Below, one piece after another: positions 63,201-64,000 of a DNA stretch of 64,000 bases (the stretch's first letter is position 1; each line of letters begins with the position of its first letter). Location of the stretch: positions 4,054,501 to 4,118,500 of the forward strand of contig OZ004598.1 in the NCBI GenBank assembly GCA_963924555.1, given 5' to 3'. The stretch is from Crambe crambe. Lineage: Eukaryota > Porifera > Demospongiae > Poecilosclerida > Crambeidae. The position numbers and the translations under genes were made by a program. The notes beneath the pieces are model-generated. The model was not told the DNA's origin. It was given only the letters and a program-made list of their open reading frames with translations, and searched no databases.

Positions 63201-64000
63201 AGTATATAAAAGGGACTCATTGATACTACAGATACTGTAAAGTGCTTACCTGGCCATAGTTTAAGTTGGTTAATGCCCTCAGCTTCTGAGTTTAGAACCT
63301 TTCAGCTGTTGCTATAATGATGGCCCTCGGGTGGGCTGTGCCCTTGGTCATCATGATAGCAACAGCTCTCAGGTTCCTAAACTCCTTGACTTTGTGCAAT
63401 AACCTACACTTCTTTTACACATGTCTCTTGGTTTCCTCTCCCTGTCCAGATGCACTTTCTGGAACTCTGATCGCAGGGATTACCATGGTTAATGTCATCA
63501 TTCTACTGATACAGATTATCGTTTACTTGACGAAAGGTTAGTCAGTTGCCACGGAGATTAAACATTATTTTCCATGGACTATGGGCAGTATGACTTTTAT
63601 ACCGCCCACGCATGGGATATAAAATCCGCAGTACAATTTATAAATAGCACAGATTTATAAAACGTACCCAACAGCTACATATGAATTGCTTACTTTTTAA
63701 ATTTATCATTTTACCAGTTATACGTCCTGATATGGTGGTAGTGATTGGTGATATGATAGTCACAGTGGGAGATTCTGACAAACATGTCAACATCTATTCT
63801 AAAAAACTGTGGAGGAAAATAAGATCCTTCAAACTAGAGAAAAAAGGGGGAAAAGAACCATGTCCACGAGGAGTATCAACAGATGGTAAATATCTATTCA
63901 TTTCAGACAAAGCATATAAATCTATCACAAAGTACACAATTGAAGGTGAAAAAAAAGCTCAAACATTAAATTTTGATGGTTGTTGTGGCATTGCAATTGA
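51277..64000 (+). CDS. Ig-like / transmembrane / NHL-propeller receptor, copy B (open; runs off right edge)
   Basis: Exons 51277-51376 (signal peptide MEIFSLLLQGAIFSCA), 58959-59213 (Ig-like: WCSG, SSSSWYIRR, GTYHCGV), 60159-60593 (second Ig-like: SCPGVACPLIM, CTGPDITLCKYD), 62843-62887 (GPFSPPTNSTTSTIS stalk), 63450-63536 (TM: AGITMVNVIILLIQIIVYL), 63718 to the edge (start of the NHL propeller, DMVVVIGDMIVTVGDSDKHV). Every junction is phase 1 and no frame break is seen over 401 codons. The first intron is 7.6 kb because it holds a pogo relic, a hAT element, a MITE and a DIRS relic. Same architecture and order as copy A, 30 kb upstream, so this is a tandem paralogue. A surface receptor role is inferred from topology; signalling route and ligand are unknown. 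Confidence 0.85.
52210..54966 (-). mobile_element. hAT-family DNA transposon inserted in the pogo relic
   Basis: Ends caggggcggatctag (52210) and, inverted, cttggatccgctactg (ending 54966) match the usual hAT terminal pattern CAGNGGCGGATC. An 8 bp target duplication could not be confirmed. Contains one transposase gene with a single frame break. Confidence 0.82.
52404..54811 (-). pseudogene. hAT transposase (ZMYM/TTF-type zinc finger, DUF4371 region, hAT dimerisation), one frameshift
   Basis: About 800 residues from ATG 54811. N-terminus KRKDQLRLHSFFLPVSK, then a TTF/BED-like zinc region (REWFDMFPFLAYS, GLYCLACVLFP, SHFAAHA), the catalytic core with FFGLEADEVTDTSGWEQ and YDGAGSMSGHLNGC, HCSSHQLNLALSK, CETRWVERHTV, and the C-terminal dimerisation motif TVERGNSALKYVKSDFRSKM. 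The frame breaks at a six-T run (53756-53761; As on the coding strand), where one base appears lost. Otherwise intact, hence recent. Confidence 0.88.
56101..56372. mobile_element. MITE with 48 bp perfect inverted ends
   Basis: acccactatatccggcagga onward (56101-56148) is repeated exactly inverted at 56325-56372; each arm also contains a small hairpin (ccatgcggtactgcatgg on the left). In intron 1 of copy B. Confidence 0.88.
56965..58870 (-). mobile_element. DIRS-like retrotransposon relic (RT plus tyrosine recombinase)
   Basis: Minus strand pieces: 58864-58676 (ISPFGVIPKSEQWPSGDSYW, the start of a DIRS-type RT), 58430-58290 (MAIDLKSAYRNVLMHPDDCG, LYVDLTLSLG: RT finger/palm), then 57320-56965 with a tyrosine recombinase segment (FFGFLQLGEVTVPSIREYDL, LTKGDV, LCPVSAIAAYLACSKRAPAS, LKDGPWTSS). 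The catalytic His-x-x-Arg and Tyr part is missing. Many stops and shifts; inactive. Confidence 0.75.
57680..58143. repeat. Inverted repeat inside the DIRS-like relic
   Basis: catgggaggagtggccacac, accaattgaactcctaccaa (57708-57763) recurs inverted at 58075-58132 (ttggtaggagttcaattggt, gtgtggccactcctcccatg) around a 300 bp centre. Either a nested MITE or part of the DIRS structure. Confidence 0.65.
59241..59362. mobile_element. Half copy of the foldback MITE
   Basis: Matches only the right arm of 61607-61915 (gctggatatacagaacaaag, cccatttccatcc, ggtcatccctacat). In intron 2 of copy B. Confidence 0.7.
60005..60033 (+). repeat. Poly-G run (29)
   Basis: Uninterrupted G homopolymer in intron 2 of copy B; length may be unreliable. 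Confidence 0.85.
61071..61212. mobile_element. Small palindromic MITE
   Basis: ttagaca...gggatctacggtctgtttag (61071 on) is mirrored by ctaaatagaccgtagatccc...tgtctaa (to 61212) around a GC-rich centre with its own hairpin (gcgccctcgctgcgctcg). Confidence 0.75.
61607..61915. mobile_element. Foldback MITE, intact copy
   Basis: Arms of about 125 bp, almost perfectly complementary: caagtaagggaaaaagtatt at the left end, and its inverse aatgctttttcccttacttg at the right end. The centre is about 55 bp. Copies at 7724 and 59241. Confidence 0.88.
62460..62775. mobile_element. MITE with imperfect 35 bp ends
   Basis: aaggccactatttgtagaat and tagtttcctgtcc (62460-62496) recur inverted as ggacaggaaac and attaatagtggcctt (62741-62775). 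An inner palindrome actagtctcgcgggccacga lies at 62589. In intron 3 of copy B. Confidence 0.72.

Overview
The window looks like nuclear DNA of a non-bilaterian animal, most probably a demosponge of the Amphimedon type. This is inference. The genes are metazoan (NAD(P) transhydrogenase, an NHE8-like exchanger, a CSPP1-like centrosome protein, DAD1, a PRMT7 tail, an exostosin), many introns are short GT-AG introns of 50-200 bp, gene spacing is tight in the left third, and tagctagc-type low-complexity sequence is everywhere. No prokaryotic operon signs are present. Exon structures were worked out by hand from splice signals, reading-frame continuity and family resemblance; no search was run.

Left, gene-dense third (1-19500). 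NNT (minus, runs off the left edge), a four-TM claudin/PMP22-like gene (plus), a duplicated repeat-rich block, a subtilisin-like protease (minus) with a broken copy of its tail nearby, a 12-exon NHE8-like Na+/H+ exchanger with a long Thr/Ser/Pro-rich extracellular stalk (minus), a CSPP1-like gene (minus) and DAD1 (plus). The last two are divergent and share a 172 bp promoter that holds an RFX X-box-like site.

Middle (19500-35400). A six-exon gene codes for signal peptide, Ig-like domain, second Cys-rich Ig-like domain, Ser/Thr stalk, transmembrane helix and a cytoplasmic six-bladed NHL propeller. It is followed by a broken copy of its third exon, a truncated Penelope-like element, gypsy-type integrase relics, a 61-62 bp satellite, the last two exons of PRMT7 and an intronless exostosin-family glycosyltransferase.

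Right (35400-64000). An LTR retrotransposon (35412-46142, 5 bp target duplication, intact 1341-residue gag-pol) whose left LTR is split by a 6.3 kb foldback element made of inverted satellite arrays. Then come a Tc1/mariner relic with two back-to-back MITEs, and a second copy of the Ig-TM-NHL gene (51277 to beyond the right edge). Its 7.6 kb first intron holds a pogo-like transposon relic split by a hAT element, plus a DIRS-like relic. The second copy is open throughout the exons visible here; the first has a one-base frameshift in a nine-A run.

The most notable candidate is the tandem Ig-TM-NHL family: extracellular recognition modules joined to a TRIM-NHL-like intracellular propeller, built entirely from phase-1 exons, with copies that diverge unevenly exon by exon.
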